From positions 1 to 12,699 of the forward strand of contig SKTN01000217.1 of NCBI GenBank assembly GCA_007117945.1: a stretch of 12,699 nucleotides of DNA. The letters are read 5' to 3'. Each line of letters opens with the position of its first letter. Positions within the stretch are counted from its first letter, which is position 1. A program made the position numbers and the translations under genes. Positions 7,479 to 12,699 of this stretch are shown in pieces. Under the pieces are notes generated by a model. That model had not been told where the DNA came from. It searched no databases and worked only from the letters and a program-made list of their open reading frames with translations. Source of the DNA: Nitriliruptoraceae bacterium (lineage in GTDB: Bacteria; Actinomycetota; Nitriliruptoria; Nitriliruptorales; Nitriliruptoraceae).

Positions 7479-7484
7479 ACGCTA
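7479..7484 (-). promoter_or_regulatory. Candidate -10 element for a leaderless M42 transcript
   Basis: TAGCGT on the minus strand lies exactly 7 bases before the M42 ATG. This is the spacing expected when transcription starts at the first base of the start codon. Its TAG is also the stop codon of yigZ. The weak ribosome binding site fits a leaderless message, but no -35 is seen and ordinary cotranscription with yigZ is equally possible. Confidence 0.33.
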
Positions 7485-8141
7485 CCCGGTGATCCGCACG
7501 GCCCTCAGGGCCGTGCCGAGCTCGGTCAGCTCCACCTCGGTGGCGTCGCCGGCCAGGCCGGCCACGAGCGCGTCGACGCCGACCGCCAGCGGCACCGTCA
7601 CGGTGAAGGTCGCTGTCCGGGGGCCGTACTCACCCGGTGCGACCTCGAGGTCGAGCGCACCGGCCAGGTGGTGCAGGTGGTGCTCGATGCGCCCGGCGGT
7701 GGCGTGGGCCACCTCGAGACGGACGCGGGCCACGGGCAGTCGGCGCAGGCGGTCCGCGGCGTCGACCGCCGCGCTGACGGCGCCCCCGTAGGCCCGTACC
7801 AGCCCCCCGGCACCGAGCAGGGTGCCCCCGAAGTACCGGGTGACCACCGCGACGACATCGGTCAGTCCCGCGCCCGTGAGCACCGCCAGCATCGGCGCAC
7901 CGGCGGTCCCCGCCGGCTCTCCGTCATCGCTCGAACGACGCCGCTGGCCGTCGGGTCCGAGCACCATCGCGGTGCAGTGGTGGCGCGCGTCGTGGAACCG
8001 GCCCCGCACCCGGTCGATCAGCGCCGTGGCCGCCGCCTCATCGCTGATGGGCGCCAGCGTGGCGATGAACCGCGAGCGGGTCACCTCCTGCTCCACGCGG
8101 ACCTCGTGGGCGATGGTGTCGAGGTGCTGCGGGGTGGACAG
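7482..8141 (-). CDS. yigZ: YigZ/IMPACT family protein (UPF0029)
   Basis: This belongs to the YigZ/IMPACT family, whose eukaryotic member modulates GCN2; the bacterial role is not settled. Family hallmarks are S-R-F-I-A near the N-terminus, DARHHC, SDDGEPAGTAG and VVTRYFGGTLLGAGGLVRAYG. A C-terminal ferredoxin-like domain follows. The first canonical start, GTG 8096 (with GAGG five bases upstream), leaves only about seven residues before S-R-F-I. Homologs have about 20, and the upstream codons read TIAHEVRVEQEV, which looks like family sequence. No in-frame ATG, GTG or TTG exists from there back to the stop at 8262. CTG 8141 has GAGGAG six bases upstream and restores normal length (219 residues), so I place the start there. 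The M42 gene follows after 10 bp. Confidence 0.85.
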   Translation of the reverse strand: MSTPQHLDTIAHEVRVEQEVTRSRFIATLAPISDEAAATALIDRVRGRFHDARHHCTAMVLGPDGQRRRSSDDGEPAGTAGAPMLAVLTGAGLTDVVAVVTRYFGGTLLGAGGLVRAYGGAVSAAVDAADRLRRLPVARVRLEVAHATAGRIEHHLHHLAGALDLEVAPGEYGPRTATFTVTVPLAVGVDALVAGLAGDATEVELTELGTALRAVRITG

Positions 8142-8147
8142 CGCACG

Positions 8148-8153
8148 CTCCTC
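8148..8153 (-). promoter_or_regulatory. Ribosome binding site before a CTG start of yigZ
   Basis: GAGGAG on the minus strand stands six bases before CTG 8141. It is as strong as the site of the peroxiredoxin gene and has no other well-spaced in-frame start. It decides the proposed non-canonical start. Confidence 0.5.
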
Positions 8154-8170
8154 GTCACCGACGCCGGGTG

Positions 8171-8208
8171 CACCGCGGGCGCGGGGGGTGCCCTGCGCGC
8201 CCGCGGTG
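8171..8208. repeat. Perfect 13-bp inverted repeat in the divergent yigZ/cyclase region
   Basis: CACCGCGGGCGCG (8171-8183) and its exact reverse complement (8196-8208) flank a 12-base loop. The element lies between the candidate yigZ -10 (8220-8225) and the yigZ ribosome binding site. A yigZ message would therefore begin with a very stable hairpin. It could also be a symmetric operator acting on one or both divergent units. It contains no coding sequence that I can support. Confidence 0.7.
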
Positions 8209-8219
8209 GGCCGACGGGC

Positions 8220-8225
8220 ACGGTA
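8220..8225 (-). promoter_or_regulatory. Candidate -10 element for yigZ
   Basis: TACCGT on the minus strand fits TANNNT, and the same hexamer stands before guaB and the rhomboid gene. Transcription would start near 8213, directly before the inverted repeat, giving a leader of about 70 bases to CTG 8141. No clear -35 is seen. Confidence 0.33.
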
Positions 8226-8262
8226 GCCGCCACCCCCTGTGGCCGAGGGGCGTGTGGAGCTT

Positions 8263-8281
8263 CAGTCCTCTCCCGGGACTG
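8263..8281 (+). repeat. Short inverted repeat upstream of the first cyclase gene
   Basis: CAGTCC (8263-8268) and GGACTG (8276-8281) form a 6-bp stem with a 7-base spacer. It lies just before the GAGGTGG ribosome binding site (8284-8290) of the diguanylate cyclase. It may be a small operator or leader hairpin. It is far too short to be a c-di-GMP riboswitch. Confidence 0.35.
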
Positions 8282-8295
8282 CCGAGGTGGTACAC

Positions 8296-10098
8296 ATGAC
8301 CAACCGGACAGGCTCGTCCCGCGGCAGGCTCCCAGGGGTGGGGGTCCTGGCAGGTATACCGCGCAGCGAGGGCCAGCGGTGGCGCACCGAGCGGATGGTC
8401 CAGCGTGTGCGCTCCGCGGCGACGGTGCTGGCGCTGGGGCTCACCTGGTCCCTGGGGGGCGGCCCCGGCGGGGGCCTGTGGGCCGCGGTGGCGCTGCTGG
8501 CGGGCACCGTCGCTCTCGTGGAGGTGGGGCTGCGGCGGCCGGCCCACGGGAGGTCGCTGCGCCGCCTCGGCTGGTACGCCTTCACCGGCGACGCCGCCGC
8601 CACGGCGGTGACCCTGGCGCTGACCTCCCAGGATCCGACCGATCCCGTGGTGACGCTCACGGTGCTGCTGGGGCTGGAGGCCGCGGTGCGGTGGCAGCTC
8701 GCCGGTGCGCTGCTCGGTGGACTCCTCGGTGCGGGCATGGCTGCGACGTGGCTGCGGGTGGCCTACGAGGCGGCGTTCGCCGGCCCACCCCCGACGCAGG
8801 AGCTGGTCCTCCGCGCGGGATCGATCCTGCTGATGGTCACCCTGGTGGGTGCCATGGTGCGGGAGTTGGAACGCTCGCGCCACCGCGCTGCCACGGTCCT
8901 CGAGCTCACCCCGGAACTGGTGGTGACCCTCGACACCGACGGCCGCGTCGCCTCCGCGAACCCCGCGGCCGCGGTGCTGCTGGGACACCGCCCGGAGGAT
9001 GTGGTGGGTCGTGCCTGGCGGGAGCTGACCGCCGACGTGGTCGACGGCGACGATCCCCTGCTCGCTGCGGCCACCGATGGGCTGGTGCGGGCGCGGCTGC
9101 GCCACGCCGACGGTGCCCCGCGCTGGTTCGAGTTCAGCGTCCGCGACGAGCCCGTCGGCGGGCGGCGCTACCTCGTGGGCCGCGACATCACGACGCGGCG
9201 CGCAGCCGAGCGGGAACGCTCCGTCTCCGAGCAGCGCTACCGGGCGCTGTTCGTCCACAACCCCGACGCGGTCTTCGCCTTCGACCTCGACGCACGGATC
9301 GCGGACGTCAACCCCGCGGCGGAGACGCTGTTCCGCCGCCCCCGCACCGCACTGCTGGGCAGCGATGCCCTGGCGGTGATCGCCCCGGAGTACCGGGACG
9401 ACGCCCGGGCCGCCCTGGGGCGCACCCTCGCCGGTCAACCCCAGGACGTGGAGGTGGTCCTGGTCTTCCCCGACGGGGGCTTCGGCCACGTGGACGCCAA
9501 CCTGCTGCCCATCATGGTCGACGGTGAGGTCGTGGGCGTGTTCGGCATGGCCCGCGACGTCACCGAGCGTCGGCGCCGCGAGGCCTACCTCGAGTACCGC
9601 GCCAGCCATGACCTGCTGACGGGCCTGGCCAACCGGGCGGTACTGCACCAGCACCTCGCGGAAGCGGCCGCGGGAGGCCAGACCCAGGGGGTCCTGTTCC
9701 TCGATCTCGATGGGTTCAAGGCCATCAACGACACCTACGGCCACGCCGGTGGCGACCAGGTGCTGGTGGAGGTCGCCCGGCGCCTCCAGTCGGCGGTGCG
9801 CGAGCAGGACCTGGTCAGCCGCTTCGCCGGGGACGAGTTCTGCGTGGCGTTGCGCGACGCGGACGCCGCCACGGTCCAGCACCTCGGCGAGCGCATCGCC
9901 CGGACCCTGACCGGTCCCATCCACCTCGATGCCGCCGTCGTGCACGTGGGTGCCTCCATCGGCGCGGCGCTCCTGCGTCCCGGCGAGGACCCCGCCAGGA
10001 CGCTGCAACGCGCCGACGCGGCGATGTACACCGTCAAGGAGCACCGCCGTCTCGAGCCCGCCGGTGAGCCGGACCTCCCGCTGCTGCTGGCCACCTGA
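8296..10098 (+). CDS. Membrane diguanylate cyclase, TM-PAS-PAS-GGDEF
   Basis: This protein makes c-di-GMP from two GTP. Its 600 residues comprise an N-terminal membrane region of about five or six helices (roughly 41-188), PAS domain 1 (about 197-300), PAS domain 2 (about 311-425) and a GGDEF domain (about 434-585). Catalytic features are complete: LDLDGFKAIND with metal ligand Asp470, guanine contacts Asn478 and Asp487, and the signature AGDEF at 511-515. RxxD (Arg502-Asp505), five residues before the signature, is the product-inhibition site. No EAL domain is present. The ATG at 8296 has GAGGTGG five bases upstream; an in-frame GTG at 8239 does not. The gene runs into its paralog through TGATG. 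The signal sensed cannot be read from sequence. Confidence 0.93.
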   Translation: MTNRTGSSRGRLPGVGVLAGIPRSEGQRWRTERMVQRVRSAATVLALGLTWSLGGGPGGGLWAAVALLAGTVALVEVGLRRPAHGRSLRRLGWYAFTGDAAATAVTLALTSQDPTDPVVTLTVLLGLEAAVRWQLAGALLGGLLGAGMAATWLRVAYEAAFAGPPPTQELVLRAGSILLMVTLVGAMVRELERSRHRAATVLELTPELVVTLDTDGRVASANPAAAVLLGHRPEDVVGRAWRELTADVVDGDDPLLAAATDGLVRARLRHADGAPRWFEFSVRDEPVGGRRYLVGRDITTRRAAERERSVSEQRYRALFVHNPDAVFAFDLDARIADVNPAAETLFRRPRTALLGSDALAVIAPEYRDDARAALGRTLAGQPQDVEVVLVFPDGGFGHVDANLLPIMVDGEVVGVFGMARDVTERRRREAYLEYRASHDLLTGLANRAVLHQHLAEAAAGGQTQGVLFLDLDGFKAINDTYGHAGGDQVLVEVARRLQSAVREQDLVSRFAGDEFCVALRDADAATVQHLGERIARTLTGPIHLDAAVVHVGASIGAALLRPGEDPARTLQRADAAMYTVKEHRRLEPAGEPDLPLLLAT

Positions 10099-11480
10099 TG
10101 CGGCGCGGGAGGGACGACGCGGTCACCAGCACCCTGCCGGCGGCGCAGGCGGCCTGCCTCGCCACGGAGCACGCGGTGCAGCGGGCCCGGCTGATCGCCG
10201 TGCTGCTCGCGGCCGGCATCACCTGGTCGCTGCGCGGCCTGACCGCCGACCCCCGCTGGCTCGTGGTCCTCCTCCTCGCGATCACCGCGGCCGGCGTCGC
10301 CGTCGGCCTGACCACGGCGCGCGGTCCCGCCGCCCTGCGCCTGCTCGGGGTCGCTGCCTTCGCCGGCGACACCGCTGCCATCGGCCTGGCCCTGTGGGTG
10401 ATCAACACCAACCCGGCGGATCCCATCTGGGCCGTCACGGGGCTGCTGGCCATCGAGGCCGCGGCCCGGTGGGGTGCGCGCGGGGCCGTGGCCGGTGGCC
10501 TGCTGAGCGCGTCCCTGGCGGGCTGGTGGGCCACGATGGCCTACGCCGCCGAGGACCGCGACCTCTCCGTGGAGTCCCTGGTGTTCCGCGGGGTCGTGCT
10601 GATCGTGCTGGCCCTGCCGGCCGGGCACCTGATCGACCAGCTCCGGCGGGAGCAGGTCCGGACCCGCCAGCTCTACGAGGCGTCGACGGAGCTGATCGTG
10701 ATCCTCGACGACGACCGCGTCGTCGGTGCGAACCCGGCGGCCGCGGACCTGCTCGGTCGTGACCCCGCGACCCTCCGGGGCCTGGCCGTCCGGGAGCTGC
10801 TGCCGGGCCTGCCGCCCGTGGTGCAGCTGCTCGCGCGCACGGACGCAGGTGAGCCCGCCTCCGTCGATCTGCCCACCACGGCAGGGCCCACGCGCACCCT
10901 GGCCGTGACGGCGCAGCGCAGCGGTGAACGCTCGACGGTCCAGCTCATCGGACGGGACGTCACCGCCGAGCGCTCCCGTGAGGCGCAGCTGCGCCATCAG
11001 GCCCTGCACGACGTGCTCACCGGGCTCCCGAACCGCACCGCCCTGCAGGAGCGCGTCAACCGGGCACTGGCCACCGACGCGAGCGTCGGGCTGCTGTTCC
11101 TCGACCTCGACGGCTTCAAGGCCGTCAACGACAGCTACGGGCACGGTGTCGGGGACCAGGTGCTGCAGCGCGTGGCCGATCGTCTGCGCCACGCCGTGCG
11201 CGGCGGTGATGCCCCCTACCGGTTGGCGGGTGACGAGTTCTGCGTGGTGGTGGAACCCGCCGACACCGCCACCCTGGACCGCGTGGCAACGCGGGTCGCC
11301 GAGGCCCTGTCCGACACCATCGAGGTGGAGGGCTGCCGGATCGCCATCGGCGCGTCCGTCGGGGTGGGCCTCGCACGGCCCGGTGATGACCCCGACCGCC
11401 TGCTCGCCCGTGCCGACGCCGCGATGTACGCGGTGAAGGCCGAGCGTCCCGTCGGCCGCGGTGCCGTGACCTCCCCGTGA
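10098..11480 (+). CDS. Membrane diguanylate cyclase, TM-PAS-GGDEF (paralog)
   Basis: This is the second c-di-GMP synthase of the pair, 460 residues: a membrane region (about 29-177), one PAS domain (about 191-290) and a GGDEF domain (about 301-449). Active-site residues are intact: Asp336, Asn344, Asp353 and AGDEF at 377-381, with the inhibitory RxxD at Arg368-Asp371. Its membrane region aligns with that of the upstream gene (V-Q-R-A-R, ITWSL, AFAGD, NPADPIW, A-A-R-W), and so does its PAS domain (ANPAAA), so the two are tandem paralogs. This one lacks the second PAS domain. Its ATG shares one base with the upstream TGA (TGATG) and has no strong ribosome binding site, so translation is probably coupled. 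Confidence 0.93.
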   Translation: MRRGRDDAVTSTLPAAQAACLATEHAVQRARLIAVLLAAGITWSLRGLTADPRWLVVLLLAITAAGVAVGLTTARGPAALRLLGVAAFAGDTAAIGLALWVINTNPADPIWAVTGLLAIEAAARWGARGAVAGGLLSASLAGWWATMAYAAEDRDLSVESLVFRGVVLIVLALPAGHLIDQLRREQVRTRQLYEASTELIVILDDDRVVGANPAAADLLGRDPATLRGLAVRELLPGLPPVVQLLARTDAGEPASVDLPTTAGPTRTLAVTAQRSGERSTVQLIGRDVTAERSREAQLRHQALHDVLTGLPNRTALQERVNRALATDASVGLLFLDLDGFKAVNDSYGHGVGDQVLQRVADRLRHAVRGGDAPYRLAGDEFCVVVEPADTATLDRVATRVAEALSDTIEVEGCRIAIGASVGVGLARPGDDPDRLLARADAAMYAVKAERPVGRGAVTSP

Positions 11481-11501
11481 AAGCCGGCTGACACCGCCAG
11501 G

Positions 11502-11507
11502 TACCGT
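11502..11507 (+). promoter_or_regulatory. Candidate -10 element for the rhomboid gene
   Basis: TACCGT on the plus strand fits TANNNT in the 84-bp gap after the second cyclase. Transcription would begin near 11514 with a leader of about 50 bases to GTG 11565. A CTGACA lies upstream, but only 8 bases away, too close to be its -35. Confidence 0.3.
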
Positions 11508-11564
11508 CCCGTGACCGGTGCGCGCGGACCGCGGGCACCGCTCACGGCGATGACGAGGTGGACG

Positions 11565-12530
11565 GTGAGCCAGGGCGGGAACGGGGCGGAGGACACCGAG
11601 GCTCAGGCGGCCCCGACCTGCTACCTCCACCCCGACCGGCCGGCCCTGCTGCGCTGCTCGCGGTGCGAGCAGCCGATCTGCGGCGAGGACGCCATCGAGG
11701 CACCGGTCGGCTACCAGTGCACCCGGTGCGCAGCGGGCGGCCAGCCCGTGCGCCGCATGGTCGACGTCGTCCAGCACGCCCCCGTCACCCGGACCCTGGT
11801 GGGGGTGATCGCCGCGCTGTTCGTGGTGACCTCCGTCGTGCCGGAGGTCACGGGCACCTTCGGGCTGCGCCCGATCCTGCTCACCCCCGCGGGTGTGGAG
11901 GTGCTCACCGCACTGGTGGGGTGGTACGAGCCCACCGCCCTGGCGCGCGCGATCGGTGAGCCGTGGTTGCTGGTCACCAGTGGCTTCCTCCACGCCAACC
12001 TGATGCACGTGGGCTTCAACGGCCTGCTGCTGTGGCAGCTCGGCCACCTGCTCGAGCCGTTGCTGGGCCGCGGCCGCTACCTCGCGCTGTGCGCCGCGGG
12101 GCTGTTCGGTGGTGGCCTTGGGGTGGCGCTGGTGTCCTGGGTCTCCACGCTGGCGGGCATCAGCGGCATCGATGTCGTGGCACGCATCTTCGGCGGCAAC
12201 CCCTTCCAGGTGACGATCGGCGCCTCGGGGGCGGTGTTCGGGCTGATGGGTGCGGCCATGGTCGTGCTGCGGGCGCGCGGGGTGAACCCCTGGCGGACCT
12301 CGATCGGGACCCTGGTCGGCCTCAACCTGGTGCTGACCTTCCTGTTCCCCAACATCTCCGTGGGCGGCCACCTCGGCGGGCTGCTGGCCGGCGTGCTGGC
12401 CGGGAAGCTGCTGCTGGTCGGCCGGGAGCAGGCGGCCGGCCGCCGCAACCGGGTGTTCGCCATCGCGGCCGCCATGGCGATCAGCTCGATCGCCGTCGCC
12501 GGCGGCACCGTGGCGGCGTTGACGGGCTGA
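11565..12530 (+). CDS. Rhomboid intramembrane serine protease with N-terminal zinc ribbon
   Basis: Rhomboids cleave membrane-protein helices within the bilayer. Read from GTG 11565, the protein has 321 residues. The N-terminus carries a B-box-like metal-binding segment: Cys19, His22, Cys31, Cys34, Cys39, Cys52 and Cys55. The rhomboid domain (about 77-285) includes HANLMHVGFN with His148 and Asn152, GASG with nucleophile Ser221, and GGHLGG with catalytic His269. A further helix (about 297-318) ends the protein. The Ser-His dyad is intact, so an active protease is expected; substrates are unknown. GTG 11565 has GAGG six bases upstream, whereas ATG 11550 and GTG 11511 lack sites. Whether it is cotranscribed with the cyclases is uncertain, because a possible promoter lies between them. 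Confidence 0.93.
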   Translation: MSQGGNGAEDTEAQAAPTCYLHPDRPALLRCSRCEQPICGEDAIEAPVGYQCTRCAAGGQPVRRMVDVVQHAPVTRTLVGVIAALFVVTSVVPEVTGTFGLRPILLTPAGVEVLTALVGWYEPTALARAIGEPWLLVTSGFLHANLMHVGFNGLLLWQLGHLLEPLLGRGRYLALCAAGLFGGGLGVALVSWVSTLAGISGIDVVARIFGGNPFQVTIGASGAVFGLMGAAMVVLRARGVNPWRTSIGTLVGLNLVLTFLFPNISVGGHLGGLLAGVLAGKLLLVGREQAAGRRNRVFAIAAAMAISSIAVAGGTVAALTG

Positions 12531-12552
12531 TGCGGCAGGGGACCTGGGCGCG

Positions 12553-12571
12553 GTGGCAGGACGGCTGCCGC
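12553..12571 (+). terminator. Weak hairpin between converging genes
   Basis: GTGGCAG (12553-12559) can pair with CTGCCGC (12565-12571) over a 5-base loop: 7 bp including one G-T pair. It sits in the 56-bp gap between the rhomboid stop and the stop of the opposing gene. There is no T-tract on either strand. The position suits a shared terminator, but the stem is modest. Confidence 0.28.
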
Positions 12572-12586
12572 GCCGCTGGGGTGCGT

Positions 12587-12699
12587 TCAGGTGTCCGGCT
12601 GCTCCCCGACCTCCTCGGTGCGGTGGTCTGTGCCCGTCGAGCCGGGCCGCCAGCCCCGTGGCAGCGCCCGGGTGGCCGGGAAGAGCAGGTCGACGAAGC
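12587..12699 (-). CDS. Unidentified protein, C-terminal 36 residues only
   Basis: A minus-strand frame enters from the right edge and ends at a TGA at 12587-12589. The visible residues begin F-V-D-L-L-F-P-A-T-R and become hydrophilic, finishing E-E-V-G-E-Q-P-D-T. This reads like a real protein end: it is open from the edge, and it converges neatly on the rhomboid gene with 56 bp between the stops. The fragment is too short to name a family. The start and most of the gene lie outside the window. Confidence 0.55.
   Translation of the reverse strand, partial: FVDLLFPATRALPRGWRPGSTGTDHRTEEVGEQPDT

Noticed and set aside
8170..8209. CRISPR or transposon end at the long inverted repeat
   Set aside because: There is a single repeat pair with no spacer series, no transposase gene and no target-site duplication.
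8209..8295. A c-di-GMP riboswitch upstream of the cyclase genes
   Set aside because: The leader is short, and I see only a 6-bp inverted repeat, with none of the two-helix architecture or conserved core expected of the GEMM classes.
7095..9527. An 810-codon plus-strand frame spanning the M42, yigZ and cyclase regions
   Set aside because: It crosses three genes in the wrong frame or strand and the divergent regulatory region, and its product resembles no protein family.
8155..10044. A 629-codon minus-strand frame opposite the first cyclase
   Set aside because: It has no recognisable motif and a composition typical of antisense frames. The plus strand encodes a complete TM-PAS-PAS-GGDEF protein.
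9735..12371. An 878-codon open frame on the minus strand opposite the second cyclase and the rhomboid gene
   Set aside because: It is antisense to two well-supported genes. Its product is a low-complexity string rich in Gly, Arg, Gln, His and Pro with no domain, as expected from the opposite strand of GC-rich codons.

Overview
The window is about 12.7 kb of very GC-rich, gene-dense bacterial chromosome. The base composition, the frequent GTG starts, TANNNT-type -10 elements and several gene families (AhpE-type peroxiredoxin, zinc-ribbon rhomboid, PAS/GGDEF proteins with a shared membrane domain) suggest a high-GC actinomycetote. A deep-branching lineage such as Nitriliruptoria is possible, but that placement is inference. 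No tRNA, rRNA, insertion sequence, phage gene or CRISPR array was seen. Every stretch without a gene is shorter than 300 bases.

Layout. Bases 1-1490 (minus): a phosphoglucose isomerase whose 3' end runs off the window. Across a 157-bp divergent gap, a plus-strand pair follows: a DUF3467 protein (1648-1956) and an HAD phosphatase (1953-2849), joined by a GTGA start/stop overlap. The HAD gene converges on guaB, and their 3' ends overlap by 25 bp. A minus-strand run covers 2825-8141; in transcription order it is a YigZ/IMPACT protein, an M42 metallopeptidase of the NAGGN-associated type, rmuC, an AhpE-like peroxiredoxin and guaB. A strong hairpin after the M42 gene, followed by a -10-like element, probably splits this run into yigZ-M42 and rmuC-ahpE-guaB. 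Across a second divergent region (8142-8295), which holds a perfect 13-bp inverted repeat, two paralogous membrane diguanylate cyclases are joined by TGATG (8296-11480). A zinc-ribbon rhomboid protease follows (11565-12530). The last 113 bases hold the tail of an unidentified minus-strand gene.

Function. Most of the window is housekeeping: sugar phosphate interconversion, the first committed step of GMP synthesis, peroxide removal and genome maintenance. The accessory interest lies in the tandem diguanylate cyclases, both with catalytic and product-inhibition motifs, and in the M42 hydrolase, which belongs to a family normally tied to NAGGN osmolyte synthesis but has none of those genes nearby here. 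I do not see a clearly new multi-gene system. The best leads are the duplicated cyclase locus with its unnamed membrane domain, the yigZ 5' region (long hairpin and apparent CTG start), and the orphan M42 hydrolase.
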